Assembly: GCA_001643675.2 (NCBI GenBank)
Contig: LSRY02000039.1
Span: 798,501 to 862,500 of the forward strand
DNA length: 64,000 nucleotides
Reading direction: 5' to 3'
Origin: Monocercomonoides exilis
Lineage: Eukaryota > Preaxostyla > Oxymonadida > Polymastigidae
Shown here: positions 11,447 to 24,100 of the stretch, in pieces
How the letters are laid out: every line of letters starts with the position of its first letter
How positions within the stretch are numbered: the first letter of the stretch is position 1
Program-made: the position numbers and the translations under genes
The notes under the pieces: model-generated
The model's input: only the letters and a program-made list of their open reading frames with translations
Told to the model about the DNA's origin: nothing
The model's database searches: none

Positions 11447-12838
11447 TATCTATTTCAATAAATAAATAAATGGTTACGAAAAAAAGATTTTTCTATCATA
11501 ATAAAAGATTTTGCAATCGAAATGAAAAGAGCTCATATTTTCACAAAAAATTTATGAGATTTAAAACAAAATTATTAGACCTATTTTCGTTTGTTTTTAT
11601 CATTTGGCATAAGCTTTAGCTGAAGTTAAAAAGTTGAACAAAATTTCAATAAGTGCAGATCTTTTTCAAAAAGATTGAGTCATTTCGAATTGATTCTCTT
11701 CTGGGTTTACGATCATCGTTTTTGATAGTTTTTTCTTTTCAAATTTTTAATATGTTCTTCAAAAAAATTATCATTCCAAGAATGCTTGAATCATTGTTTT
11801 TTCGATTTAGCTGAAAAAGACGAAATATTCATAAATAAATTTTAGTAAAATTCAATACTAATCATAAATAATTGTTCAAACAACAAAAACACTAAATCAT
11901 TGGCTAAATTTCATTCTTTTGATTTTTCTCAACTGAATTGAAGTTTCACAATGGAATGATTACAACAGATTTAAAAAAAAAAACAAAATAATAAAGTCAA
12001 AAAAAATTCATTGAAAAACATAAATATGCTTTATCGTTCAAATTTTAGCTTTTTTCATAAGTATTATGCTTTTATTCAACGAAAACGATCAAACAAAAAA
12101 CTGTTGGTCATAAAAAAAATACAAATTAAAAACAATAAATCAATTGCATGACATTTTTCATGAAAGCGAATGAAAATAATGAAGGAATATGAGTGGACTT
12201 AACATTAATAGTTACAAAATAAAGCACAATTTTCACTGGGCATTGTTAAAAGCGATTAAAACATAAAAACCAATTCCAAAAAAATCTGGACCAATTAACA
12301 TTGATAGATTAAAAACAGACGGAGAATGTATGGAAAATGAAAGAATAAACAGTATATTTAAAAATAGATAAAAACATACAATTTGTTCACTGGAGCCAGA
12401 GCAAACTTGTAAATTTCTTGATCAAAATTGTCATATAACCTTTTATAAATTGATCAGACAATAGATTGACTTATTTTCAAAATGATTGAGTCATTTGCAA
12501 TAAGATGAATAAAATTCAGAATGATCACTTCTTTTCGAAATGACTGAATAATTCTCGAATAGGTCTATTGAAGAGAATATACAATTATTAATTTGAATTC
12601 AAAAATTATTATTTCGTTTGAAAAGACTAAAAATTCGTTTGCAAAATTTTCATTTTGAATAATTTTTGGTGTAATTATAGTATTAAAAAAAAAATAAAAA
12701 ATGCAATAATTGATCTTGAATAAAAGAATTCTGTTCAAAGGTCTAACAAAACGTTTTGTGATTATCATTAATTTGAAATGTGTTGTGAGAATACAAACAA
12801 AATTTATTTTCATATTTCTAATCGTCCTACTCGATAAC
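11447..12838. other. AT-rich intergenic region with a solo foldback end
   Basis: No gene is visible. At 12655-12671 there is a single copy of the foldback terminal sequence (TTGAATAATTTTTGGTG) followed by TA. No matching opposite end is seen close by, so it is probably the relic of a deleted element. The gene starting at its right reads leftward and ends at 12839, so the right end of this region should hold its 3' untranslated sequence. Confidence 0.5.
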
Positions 12839-14330
12839 TTATTCATCCTTCACAGATTTTCTATCTTTTGATGTTGATCTCGAAATATGCTTTTCTTTTC
12901 CTCTTGTAACAGCATGATTTGAAAGAGACGGAGCAGATGAATTGCTCTTTTCGATTCCTTGCGATGCCTTAATGTGCTCTTTGAACAACGGTGCCTGTGA
13001 TGCAAAGACAAGAGCAACCACACACACTGCGACACACATAATTCCTGAGGCCACATAAAATGGATATGCAGATGTGACATATCGCGGATGCTCGTCGTGG
13101 CGTAACGGACGTAGATTCACCTGGTGTGTAACATTGATTGGTGTAAACCCTTGCGCTTGATAATTCACAATAAATTGATACACGCCAAAGATATCAGGGC
13201 ATTTGAATGTGAGACCAAATACTCCTCTAAATTGAATATTAAACATTATCATTTAAAACATATTTGAAAAAATAGTAATATAAAATTAATAAGTTACAAA
13301 GTATTTGATAAAAAAAAAAGTTCGTTAAAAACAATTCAAGAATCATTAAATAAATCGGAAAGCGTTGAATGAACATTATCTTACATAAAAATAACAAATC
13401 ACACTTTCCTCTGTTCTCCAAAGTCTTTCTTATTCTTGGCACAAGCATAGAAAACTCAAGTTGAACATCATCCGCAGAATATCCAACCCATTCTTGTTTT
13501 TCAAAGTCAAAAGTTTCCAAAATTATGCTAAAATCCTAAAATATGAAAGGCAAATTGAAAAACAAATATGGAATTTTTTAATTAATGACTCTTTTAAATT
13601 TTGCACAAACAATAACATCAGATATAGCCAGTTCTGGCGGATTGTCAACTGTTTCATTGATTCTATTATAATGAATTTCTCTTGCGCGTAAAACTCCACG
13701 CTTGTGATAAGCCCACAACCCAAGATCAACAGCAACTTCAAGAAGATCATCGTTTTCTGTATCTGCGCCAAACAATTCACTTCCAAAAATAACAACACGT
13801 GCATCATTGTCACCTTGAATCGCGAAGGCGTAGGCTTTTCCTTTTGAATTTTTAATTGCTGAATAATAATGCGCATGAGCAGGATTTTGAACGGAAAATG
13901 AATGACCTTCGCATGAAACATCCCTTTCAAAATCTTGAGTGGGTGAACGATAGTGGCATTTTCCCTGCTTGTCAAATGAATCACTAATTTCAACTCCTAA
14001 TTCCTCGCAAAAGCTAAAACTTTTTTCAGATTCCTCGTTCAAAAAAATAATGACACTACGTCCACTATTAACAAAATCGATAACTGGAGCCTCATCGAAA
14101 TCGTCTGTGAAAATCATAACTCCATCTTTTCTCCATTCACCAAACTCAAGAAGAGGGCGAGGTCGATCGGTTTCTTCAAATATAATGTCATTTGAAGTCA
14201 GTTGTTCAATCAACTTTTCATGTCCGTCAGCGTTTCCCCAGATTTCGACATTGTATCCTGATACAGATAAATATGGAGATGCAATGCAAAATAAAATTAA
14301 CGAAAGGATCATTCTTGATAATCTGATCAA
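12839..14330 (-). CDS. OST48: Oligosaccharyltransferase 48 kDa subunit (OST48/WBP1)
   Basis: This is a subunit of the ER-membrane complex that transfers glycan to Asn-x-Ser/Thr of nascent proteins. Exons are 14330-13611, 13535-13405 and 13226-12839; introns of 75 and 178 nt start GTTTGT and GTGTGA and end TTTAG, and phases agree (0, then 2). The product is 412 residues, near the usual 430-456. The start is the ATG that gives a hydrophobic signal peptide (residues about 1-25). Recognisable family features are the GEWRKDGVMIF segment, VVIFGSELF, the GVLRAREIHYNR region, DDVQLEF, then CPDIFGVYQF and VNLRPLRHDEHPRYVTSAYP just before the single C-terminal membrane helix at about 338-361. A short basic cytosolic tail follows. 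Many surface proteins in this window carry N-glycosylation sites and are likely clients. Confidence 0.93.
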
Positions 14331-15193
14331 TTTACCATAATAAATAGCTCATTATGTCAGATAAAAATTCAGTTGTGAATATTGTTGATTTGCTGATAAT
14401 TTCAAGTATATTAAATATTACAACGAGGATTAAAAACATAAACAAAAAAAAAAATCAATAATTCCATTATGTTTCATAATTTTTTTAATTTTTCTTTACA
14501 GATTGCTTAAAAATAATAGTTGTAAGCTCCAAAACATTAAGAAATTTAGAAAAATAGAAAAAATTAAAACTTTCAAAAAATTTAAACAATTTAGGTTCAG
14601 GAACAATATTACAAAACAATTAGAAAAAAAAAAAATCAAATCTCAATCATTGAAAACTTAATCATTCTCAAGTGAATTTCCAAACAAAATTCTGTTAGGA
14701 AAGAGAAAATGATTGCAAGTGGATGCACGTTGACAACAAAAAAGCCTTCATAAATACAAAAAAATAAAAAAAAAGAAAAGAAAAAGAAAAAGAAAGGAAA
14801 AGTTCAAAACAACAACTGTTAGTTGAGAATGACTAGGAAAAAGTAAAAAAAGAATGATAACCATCATTAACAAATAGAATTCACTATGCATTTATTCTTC
14901 ATCTTCCACTTATTCCTCTCTCAAACTGAAAAAATAAACAGAAACTGAAATAAGCAATTAAATAAACAATATCTTTTCTTAATTTATGCAAATACAATAC
15001 AATACAACACACGCAATATTCATTTCTCAAAACACACACACACACACAAAAAAAAAAAACTAAACAAATGAAACAAAAACAAAAAAATAAAAATAAAAGA
15101 AAAAGAAAAAGAAAAAGAAAAAGAAAAAGAAAAAGAAAAAGAAAAAGAAAAAGAAAAAGAAAAATTAAAATAAAATATTTTCTGTTTTCTTCC
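14331..15193. other. Intergenic region upstream of OST48, simple repeats
   Basis: This lies between the start of OST48 and the stop of the giant channel gene, both on the minus strand. It must hold the OST48 promoter and the channel 3' end. It is A-rich, with an A/G run near 14755-14800, an (AC)n run near 15034-15047 and a hexanucleotide array at 15098-15164. No promoter motif can be defended. Confidence 0.5.
15098..15164 (+). repeat. (GAAAAA)n microsatellite
   Basis: About eleven uninterrupted six-base units lie immediately downstream of the channel gene stop. On the transcribed strand this is a pyrimidine tract, so it may be part of the 3' untranslated region. Confidence 0.8.
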
Positions 15194-18100
15194 TCAGAAA
15201 TATCCTGTTTCCTTCTTCTTTTTGATCTGCTTCCACTTCGGCAGCTTGTAAAACGCCTCTTTTGTCATTTCAAACACTTTCTCGAACTCTTCCTCACTCA
15301 AACGCGCTTCTTTTCTGGTTGGATCATTCTCTGCTGAATTAGAACTGGAACTGGAACTGGAAGGAGATGAAACACTGGGAGAAGGAGAAGGAGAAGGAGA
15401 AGGAGAAGAAAGTGACGGAGGGGAGGAAGAAGAAGAAGAAGAAGGAGATGATGAAGAGGATGTTACAGAAGCAGACGGCTTTCCATCAGCTTCTTCCACA
15501 TTCCTCGTGCTTTCCCCTCTTCTTCTTTCTTCTTTTCCTTCTTTTCCTTCTCTTTCTTCTCTTTCTTCTTCTTCTTTCTTCTTTTTGCTAACTTTAGTTA
15601 AAGTTGCCTCTGCTCCTTTCCTTACTCCCCATTTGCTGAACACATCGTCTTTCTTCATTCCACTGTCAATCGCAAACTGCAATTTCGCTTTCTCTTCTTT
15701 CTCTTTCTCTTTCTCTTCTTTCTCTTTCTCTTCTTTTTGCTTTCTTTCTTCTTCTTCTTTTCTTAAGCGCTCTTCCTCCTCTTTCTTCTTCCTTTCCTCT
15801 TCTTCTCTTCTCAATCTCTCCTCTTCTTCTTTTCTGATTCTTTCCTCTTCTTCTCTTTTTTTCTTCTCTTCCTCTTCCTTTCTCAATCTTTCCTCCTCCT
15901 CTTTCTTTAATCTTGCTTCCTCTTCTCGTTTTAATCTCTCTTCTTCCTCTTTCTTAATTCTTTCTTCTTCTTCTTTCTTCTTTCGTTCCTCTTCCTCTTC
16001 TTTTCTCTTCCTCTCCTCTTCTTCTTTGCGTTTTCTTTCTTCATCTTCCTTTCGTTTTCTCTCTTCTTCTTTTCTGATGATTTCCTCTTCCTCTTTTCTT
16101 TTCCTTTCTTCTTCTTCTCTTCTCCTTCTCTCTTCTTCCTCCCTCCTTCTTTCTGCTTCTTTTCTTATTCGTTCTTCTTCTTCCTTTTTCAATCGTTCCT
16201 CTTCTTCTTGTTTCGCTCTTTCTTCTTCTGCTTTCTTTGCCTTCTCTTCTTCTTCTCTTCTTTTTCTTTCCTCTTCCAAAATCCTCACTTTCTCTTCTTC
16301 TTCCTTCCTCTTCCTTTCTTCTTCTTCTTCTTCTTTCTTCTTTTTCTCTTCTTCCTCCTTCCTCCTCTTTTCTTCCTCCTCTTTTCTTAATCTCTCTTTC
16401 TCTTCCTTCAGTTTTCTCTCTTCCTCCTCTTTCTTCTTTCTTTCCTCTTCCTCCTTTCTCTTTCTTTCCTCCTCTTTCTTCCTCTCTTCCTCTTCCTTCT
16501 CTCTCTTTATTCGTTCCTCCTCTTCCCTCTTCTCCCTTTCTTCTTCTTCCCTTTTCTTTCTCTCTTCTTCTTCTTTCTTCCTTTTCTCTTCTTCCTTCAG
16601 TTTTCTCTCTTCTTCTTCCTCTTTTCTCTTCCTCTCCTCTTCTTCTTTCCTTTTTCTTTCCTCTTCCTCTTCCCGCTTTAACCTTTCCTCCTCTTCCTTT
16701 CTTTTCCTCTCTTCCTCTTCCTTCCTCAACCTTTCTTCTTTATCTTTCCTTTTTCTTTCCTCTTCTTCTCTTCTCAATCTCTCCTCTTCTTCTTTACGTC
16801 TTCTCTCTTCCTCCTCTCTTCTCAACCTTTCCTCCTCCTCTTTCTTCTTCCTTTCTTCCTCTTCTTTCCTCTTTCTTTCTTTTTCTCTCTTAATTCGTTC
16901 CTCTTCTTCCTTCTTCTTCCTCTCCTCCTCTTCTTTGCGTTTTCTTTCTTCCTCTTCCCTTCTTAGCCTTTCCTCCTCTTCTTTCTTCTTCTTCTTCTCT
17001 TCTTCTCTCTTCAGATTTTCTTCCTCTTTTCTCTTCTCTTCCTTCTCCTTTCTCTTTCTTTCTTCTTCTTCCAGTTTTCTTTTCAACTCATCTTTCGCCT
17101 TCCACACATCAAACACTCTTTTCTTTTCTTCGTCTTTTTTCTTTTTATCTTCTTCTTCCTTCTTCTTGCTAAACTCTTCTTTCTCTCTTCTTTCTCTCTC
17201 TTCCTCTTCCTTTCTCTTTCTTTCTTCTCCTCTTCTCTTCTCCTCTTCCTCTTTCCTTTTTTCTTCTTCTCTTCTCTTTTCCTCTTCCTCTTTCTTCTTT
17301 CGTTTCATTTCCTCTTCTTCTTCCTTCTTCTTCATTTCATGTTCTTCCTCTTCACGTTTTCTTCTTTCTTCTTCTTCTTCTTCTCTTTCTCTTCTATTGA
17401 TCTCTTCAAGCTTCCTCTCTTTTTCCTTCATCCATGGGATAACCTTTTCCTTTTCCTTTTCCACTTTCTCTTCCTGTTTGCTCGCAATATTTCTTCTCTT
17501 GTACAACTTTTCCAGATACATTTCTCTTTCTTGCTTCAACTGCACCTTCTTCTTCTCTTCTTCTTCTCTTCTCTTCTCTTCCCTTTTCGCTTCTTCCACT
17601 TCTTCCACTTCTTTGATGCTTTCTCTTTCTGCTTCTGTCAAATCCTTCCTCTTCTTCTTCGCCATCACTTTCCTCTTCTCCACCACCTCCTTCGTCTTCT
17701 TCTTCCCTTCTGCCACTTTCAAATAGTTGAATGGGCATATCCCTCTTTCCCCTTTCCCATTCTCACACATCCACCACTGCTCTTTCTTCTCCACCAGAAG
17801 CAGCTCTTCGCCCTTTTTGATCGCCAAACACCGACTTTCTCCTGCTGGCGGCTTGAAATTGTAAAGTACCTTCACCACTACACATTCTTCTTGTTTGACT
17901 TCTTCTTTTTCTTCCTCCACTTCCACTTCTTCATTCAAATACGCTTCTCTTTCTCTCCTTTGAGCATCCTCACGTAGCTTCTTCAGCTCTTCTTTGGCTT
18001 CTGCATTCATTTTGTGCTCCCTCCAGCTGCTGAGAATAACAACTGCTGCTTCTTTCTTCTTTGCCTTTTCCTTCTCCTTTTCTTTCTTCTCTTTTTTCTC

Positions 18101-21100
18101 TTTCTCTTTCTTTATTTCATCTTCGGCAGCACGTTTTTGTCTGATCTTGTTTTCTCTCAATTTTGGTGAAATATTCGAAGAAGAAGAAGAAGAAGAAGAA
18201 GCAGAAACGCTTTCATCGAATTCATTGATGAATGGCTCTTGTGGTAGTTCAGGTACTTCTTCATCATCCAACTGAGGCAAACCAGGAGACGGTGGAAGAG
18301 AAGGAGGCAAAGAGGGAGGCAGCGAGGGGGGTAAAGAAGAAGGAAGAGGAGGAGTTGGCAGAAGTTGCGGGGGAAGAGAGAGAAGAGGAGAAACAGGCAG
18401 AGGAAGGATGGGCAGATCTTCTGACCCCTCCGGAATGGGCAAAGGCGGAGGAAGCTCTTCATTTTCAGGAGGAAGAGGAGGCGATAACAAAAGAGGGGCT
18501 GGAGGAGAAGAAGGAGAAGAAGGAGAAGAAGGAGGAGACAAGTCATCAGCAGGCGGAGGAGGAGGAGAATGAGGAGGAGAAAGAGGCAAAGGAAGCTCTT
18601 CACTCGGCTTATTTCTCTTGTCAGCCACAATTTTGCTCAAAAATGAAAAGCCCTTTCTTCCCTTTCCTCCTCCTCCTCTGCCGCCCTTGTTATCACCATC
18701 ATCATTATCATCATTATTACCTTCATTATCATCTCCTTTTCTCCCTTCTTTCTTCTGTCTCTTCTTCAGGTTCTGCTTCTCTGAACAGTATTTCTTCCAT
18801 TGTGAAAGCATTTCCCGCTGCTTCTCACTCAACCTGTCATATTCCACTTCAGCTTTCCTCATAACATTTTCTATTTCATCTGTCAGTTTCATCAGAAGTG
18901 CTGAAACATCTCCGTTTTCTCCTTCGTCAATCAGCTTCTTCCACTCTTCTTTCTCTTCCTCGCTCAGCTCATCCATCATTTGCATCAGCAGAACTTTTCC
19001 TCTTCCTTTCCATTCACCTTCATCATCTCCATCTTCTTCTCCATAATACCCTTCCTTCAGCGTCAACTGCCCCATCCCTGAGTGAATATCAACTTCTCTC
19101 TGAAGCTCCTTCAACATCCTCTCCTTCTCTTTCCTCTGCTCCTCCTCTTCTCTTCTCTTCTCTTCCTTTTCAGCTGCCTCCCTCAGTTTTCTGATCGAAT
19201 CCTGCGCTGCTTTCTGCTGCAGAGCATAGCACGTCCCCACGGGAAAGAAAGTTGGCTCCCTTTTCGCAAACGCTGCCTCCATAAAGCTCTCATCTCCGTT
19301 CAGCTCGTTCTGATTCCCCGCTGCTATGAACTCTCTCAGCGCCACAAAGAAGCCAAACAGGCGCCAAGGGCTGTGCTGCGCCTCGATGTGCCGTGTGAAG
19401 CTGAGTCCCGCTCTGTCGAGGGAAGACTGGGGCAGACCACATACAAAGCACTGCGAAGACAAGCGGGCGTCTTTCTTCTCTCTCTCTTCTCGCAGCTCTC
19501 CAAAGGCGTCGATGATGATACCAGACACGATGTTGAAGAGGATCAGCATCGTGAGCATCCAACAGAGCAGCGAGAAGACGAAGTTGCCCAGTCGGTACCA
19601 CCACGGGTTGTACAAGTCCACTGCCCCAAACACCATCCGCAGCATGAGCCACTCACCACCCGTGGGAAACTGCCCCAGCAGAGCGAGAAAACAGCTCCAG
19701 ACACTCAAACACATCGAAGGCGAGGTCGGGTCTGTGTCATCGACAACAAGTGTGCTTGAGAAGAGGATTACACCAATGGCAGAGAAGATGTACAGAACGA
19801 GGAGGAACAAGGCGCCTGTGATGAGCAGCTGCTTCAGCGGGTGGGAGATGGAGTGCATTGCCTGCATGACTGACTTGTTCTGTGAGAAGAAGTCAAACAA
19901 AAGGACAGAGTAAAAACTTGGCTCCTTCGTCATCCCCAGATACGCCGATACCAAATACAAGATCTGAATGTAGTTCTGCTTGCGGGTGAAGAAGCCCAAC
20001 AGATAGCATTTCAGATGGAACCACTTGCTCGGCACGAAATGCCTGTCCTTCTGCAGCATCTTCCGCCGCTCTGTGAAGAAGCGCTGTTGGCAGATGACAA
20101 TCGTCTCCAGCCGCAGCTGGTACACAAACAGGAGTGTGCAGAATACCACGGCCACAATGCCAAACACTTCATACGCTTTCCACTGCCCTTCCTTCACACC
20201 AGGCTCATCAGATATGAACCCTTCCTCAAACAACATGAATAAGTTCAGCGCAATCACACAGATGTCGAATAAAATACGAATCAGCAGAAGAGATTTTCCA
20301 TTCACCAGCGCCGACCATGTGCGACCAACTCCTCGTCGCACCGACCGCAGCTTCTCCTTCACTTTCTTCACTCCTCTCGACCTCACCTCTCCTCCTCCAC
20401 CACCACCACTTCCTCCGCTGCCTCCTCCTCTCCCCTCTGATGATTGGTGATATTCATCCAAGTCCTCATAGTTGTTGCTCAGCTGCTGTGTCATCATCTT
20501 CTGCGCCGTCACGTCTGTGTTGCACTCCACCGACGGCGCCACATGTCCTGCACGATATCTCAGCCTCGCAATCTGATAGTACTCTTCACAGCACGACAAG
20601 AAGTGCGAGTGCTGCTCTGCCAGCGACGGCTGCGCACACTCCACAAGCAGCTGCGCCCGCTCTGCCTCGTTTATCTGGCTGGCTACAGGGTTACGCACAT
20701 AGAAGAGCTCCTGCACAATGCCGTTACGCATCACCTCGACAGATTCGATGAAAGAAGAGTAAAACACACGAGCAGCACGGAAAGGAATGCAGTTGAAGGG
20801 CATCAGCACTCGCAGAGAGGCAAAGGATGAGGCTGAGGCTGAGGCAGAAGAAGAGGATGATGATGATGATGATGATGAAGAAGAGGTTGTCATTGACGAG
20901 AAGTCTTGTTGTTCAGTCAAAAGAAAAGAGGGATGGTCACAGATTGGTGAAATCAACTGCATAAACAGCTGATTGCTTCGTTCTGCATCAGAAATGTTGT
21001 ATCTACTCAATTCAGTTCTATTTGAGCGATTTTTGTTTCTATCATTGGCAAATGGATTGAATGCAATATTATTATTGTTGTCAGAAGAAGAAGAAGAAGA

Positions 21101-24100
21101 AGAAGATTCCTGACTAACCGAAGACGCAAATGCAGTTGCTGCATTCAGCGAAGCAGCAGAGCCATTCGCCAAGCTTGTGACAGTCGAAACCCCCGCCCCG
21201 AAGTTGTTCATCAGCGACTTCCACGCAATCAGCATCTTCACCGCAGTGTTGTGCATGTCCTTCTTCAGCGCCGGGATCTCATGCACCGACCTCTCTCGGC
21301 TAAGCACAAAGTACTCGTTGATCCTCCTCCCCACACTCTTCAGCAGAGCTGTCTCGTTTGCCAGCTGCACCGCATTCACCACACCTGTGGGGCCTTCGAT
21401 GCAGCCGAGAAGCAGGTTCGTTGCTGCTGCCACGACTGTTCTTTCTCCATCTGCCTCTCTCAGAGTGTCTCCCACACTCCACTCACGCTGAATGAAAGAA
21501 CGAGAGAAAGATTTGTTGTCTGAAATCTGCTGCCACCGAGGCACTTTCAGAGCAACACAAACAGCTCCTTCGACTTCTCTCCTTTTTTTCTCTTCGGATT
21601 TCGACAGGTTCTCCAGAGAAAGCTTTTTCACAGCGTCTTTTGCAAAGCCAAGATGCAGCTGCTTCCCCAAAAACGAAGCAATTTTGCCTTCCTCCTCGCC
21701 GTCATTGCTTCCCCCGTTCATCCCATCTTCCTCCTCCTCCTCATTATCCTCCTCTTCCCCTGCATTCTCCATCAGCCCTCTCTTTGGAAGCGCCACCGAC
21801 AAGTCCACATCTGTCTGCATTGCCCACAGCCTCGACAAGCACTCTCTCCCTTGTGGTGTGCCTGTTATGCACTGCTGGTTGCCCACGCAGGGTCCTTGCA
21901 GCACTTCAGTGAGGGTGCGGATGGCGACAGTGATGTGAACCAAGTGGCGGAAGATGCCTGAGTGAGTGATGAGCGGCTCAGAGGCAAAAGAAGGGATAGG
22001 CATCTTCTCGGTGGTGGAACATTGAGGGTTTGGCTTATTGGTGGGGGTGTTTGAGGTAGAAGAAGATGAAGAGGAGGAGGAGGAGGAGGAAGAAGAAGAA
22101 GAAGAAGATGATGATGATGAAGACGGATGAGGAGGTGGTGGTGGAGGTGGAAGTGGTTTCAATGAATGAGAAGACTGTTTATCCATGTTATTTAAAATCT
22201 CATTCACAGCCTTCTCGATCACCTCCTTGTAGTCTTCCTGTTCTATTCCATGTGGCACAGAAGGAGGTAGAAGCGATGTCAGATACTCGATGATGATCTG
22301 CAGCAGGTTTATGCTTCCTTCTCCCTTCTGATCTCTTATCAAGTTCTGCGACTGCAAGTTGTGCCCTTCGCACAGCTGCGAAATGAACGAGAGAATTGCC
22401 TCGACCACAATCACCCTCTTTGACACTGTCTCAAACGTCTCCAGCTCTCCTTCCATCTTCTCCCAGATTCTGTTCAGGATCTGCTCTCGCCTCTCTTTCT
22501 CTGACTGCTGAGAAGAGGCAGCTGTTCTGTTTCTCACTTGCAATCCCTTGTCTTTTTCATTCCCTCCTGTTAACACTGTCTCCCCATCTGCTTTTGACAG
22601 TGTTTGTGAGAAATTAATCACCTCCTCCACCATCGCTGAGCGTGCAGCTGCCCCCATTCCCTTTGTCCACCATGGCTGCTGTCTGTTAATCTGCGTCTGG
22701 CTGACGAGCACACGTGCAATAGACAGCAAAACAGACTGTTGCCTCTGTCTGTGCGATGTGACATGGAAGAGAAGGGCATCTTCGGCCAGATGGCGCTGAA
22801 GAGACAGCCGCACCAGTGTCCTTGTGGAGGCAGACATCGGTGCAGATACAAAGAGAAAGAGAGAGGAAGAGCCAGAGGGATACAGAGAAGATGACAGCAC
22901 AGTTGCTGATGAGTCCAATGAGCGATACCGCTGAAGCTGCTGGTTGGATGTGCCATGCTCCTCCTCGTTGAATGTTTGCCATCCATCGGATTGATAGAGA
23001 ATGTCCCTCCTTCTCATTCCCCGCTGTGCCAGTTGCTCGTCCTGCAGCATCAGCCTCTTCAGTGCTGGATAAACATTCTCCACATTCAATGTGCCGTGTG
23101 CTTCGAATCCTTCAAACAGGAATGCCAGCTTCTCTCTAGCCATCCGCTCCATCAGAGCAGTCTGGTCGCTTCGTGCCTTTTTCTCGTTATTTTCTCTTCC
23201 TCCTCTCTGGCTGGTTGACTGCAACACACTTTCTCCTTCGTAATCATCAGACAGATCGCTGTAATAGTCATCATAGTCTTCATAATCAATGTCGGAGACT
23301 TCGCTGTAATTGCTGTCCGACGAATTCGACTCATCTGAACTGCTATCACTTTCGCTTGAATCACCTTGCCTGTTGGCATCTCCATCATCGCTCATTAAAG
23401 CATCCACTTTCCTCCCTTTCCCTTTCCTCCTCTCTCTTCCTTTCTCCTTCTCCTTCTCCTTCTCCTTCGTTTCCTCTCCAGCCAAGCACTTCAGCACTCT
23501 CTTCTGCACCTCGTCGTTTCCTTCGTTCAGCAGCGCCTGCAGCACTTTCATCCGCATCGTCTCAATTTGCATATCTCCTCTCTGCTCGGCCTTCAGCACA
23601 GCTTCTGTCACCCCGCTCTGCCCCAGCTGATCCTGCCTCTCTTTCAGAGGCTCAGTTTCTGGCTGTGGTGTGGAAAAGGAGAAAGGCAAACGTACGAGGA
23701 AGAAGAAGAAGTTCAGAATGGACAAGATGAGAGAGCGAGTGAGAGGAGAAGAGGAATCTGTTGAAGAAGAAGAGGAAAAGCTAACTGAAGAAGCAGAAGA
23801 AGATGATGATGAAGTAAAATGATTATTCTTTCCCTGATGCAACATGAGTTCAATCGAAGTGTGAGCAACGTTCGTGTCCACATCAAAAGCAGACAGCGGA
23901 GATGGGTTGAAGGCCTTCAAAAGTGCTGTTTTGGAAGGCGGGGCAGGCGGATTCAAAATACGCGCAATGTGCGAAAGGAGCGGGATGCTGCCATTGTCAA
24001 TGCTATTATTGCTGTTGTCATTCTCCGAGTTATCTGCAATCTGTGAAAGAATGAAGAACGAGTTGTATTCTTCAGTTTCTGTCTCGGATGAGAGAGCTTT

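Noticed and set aside
15507-17726. Plus-strand open frame of 739 codons rich in S, F and L
   Set aside because: It is the antisense of the E/K/R helix of the giant channel; GAA/AAG-type triplets give TTC/CTT in reverse and leave frames open by composition.
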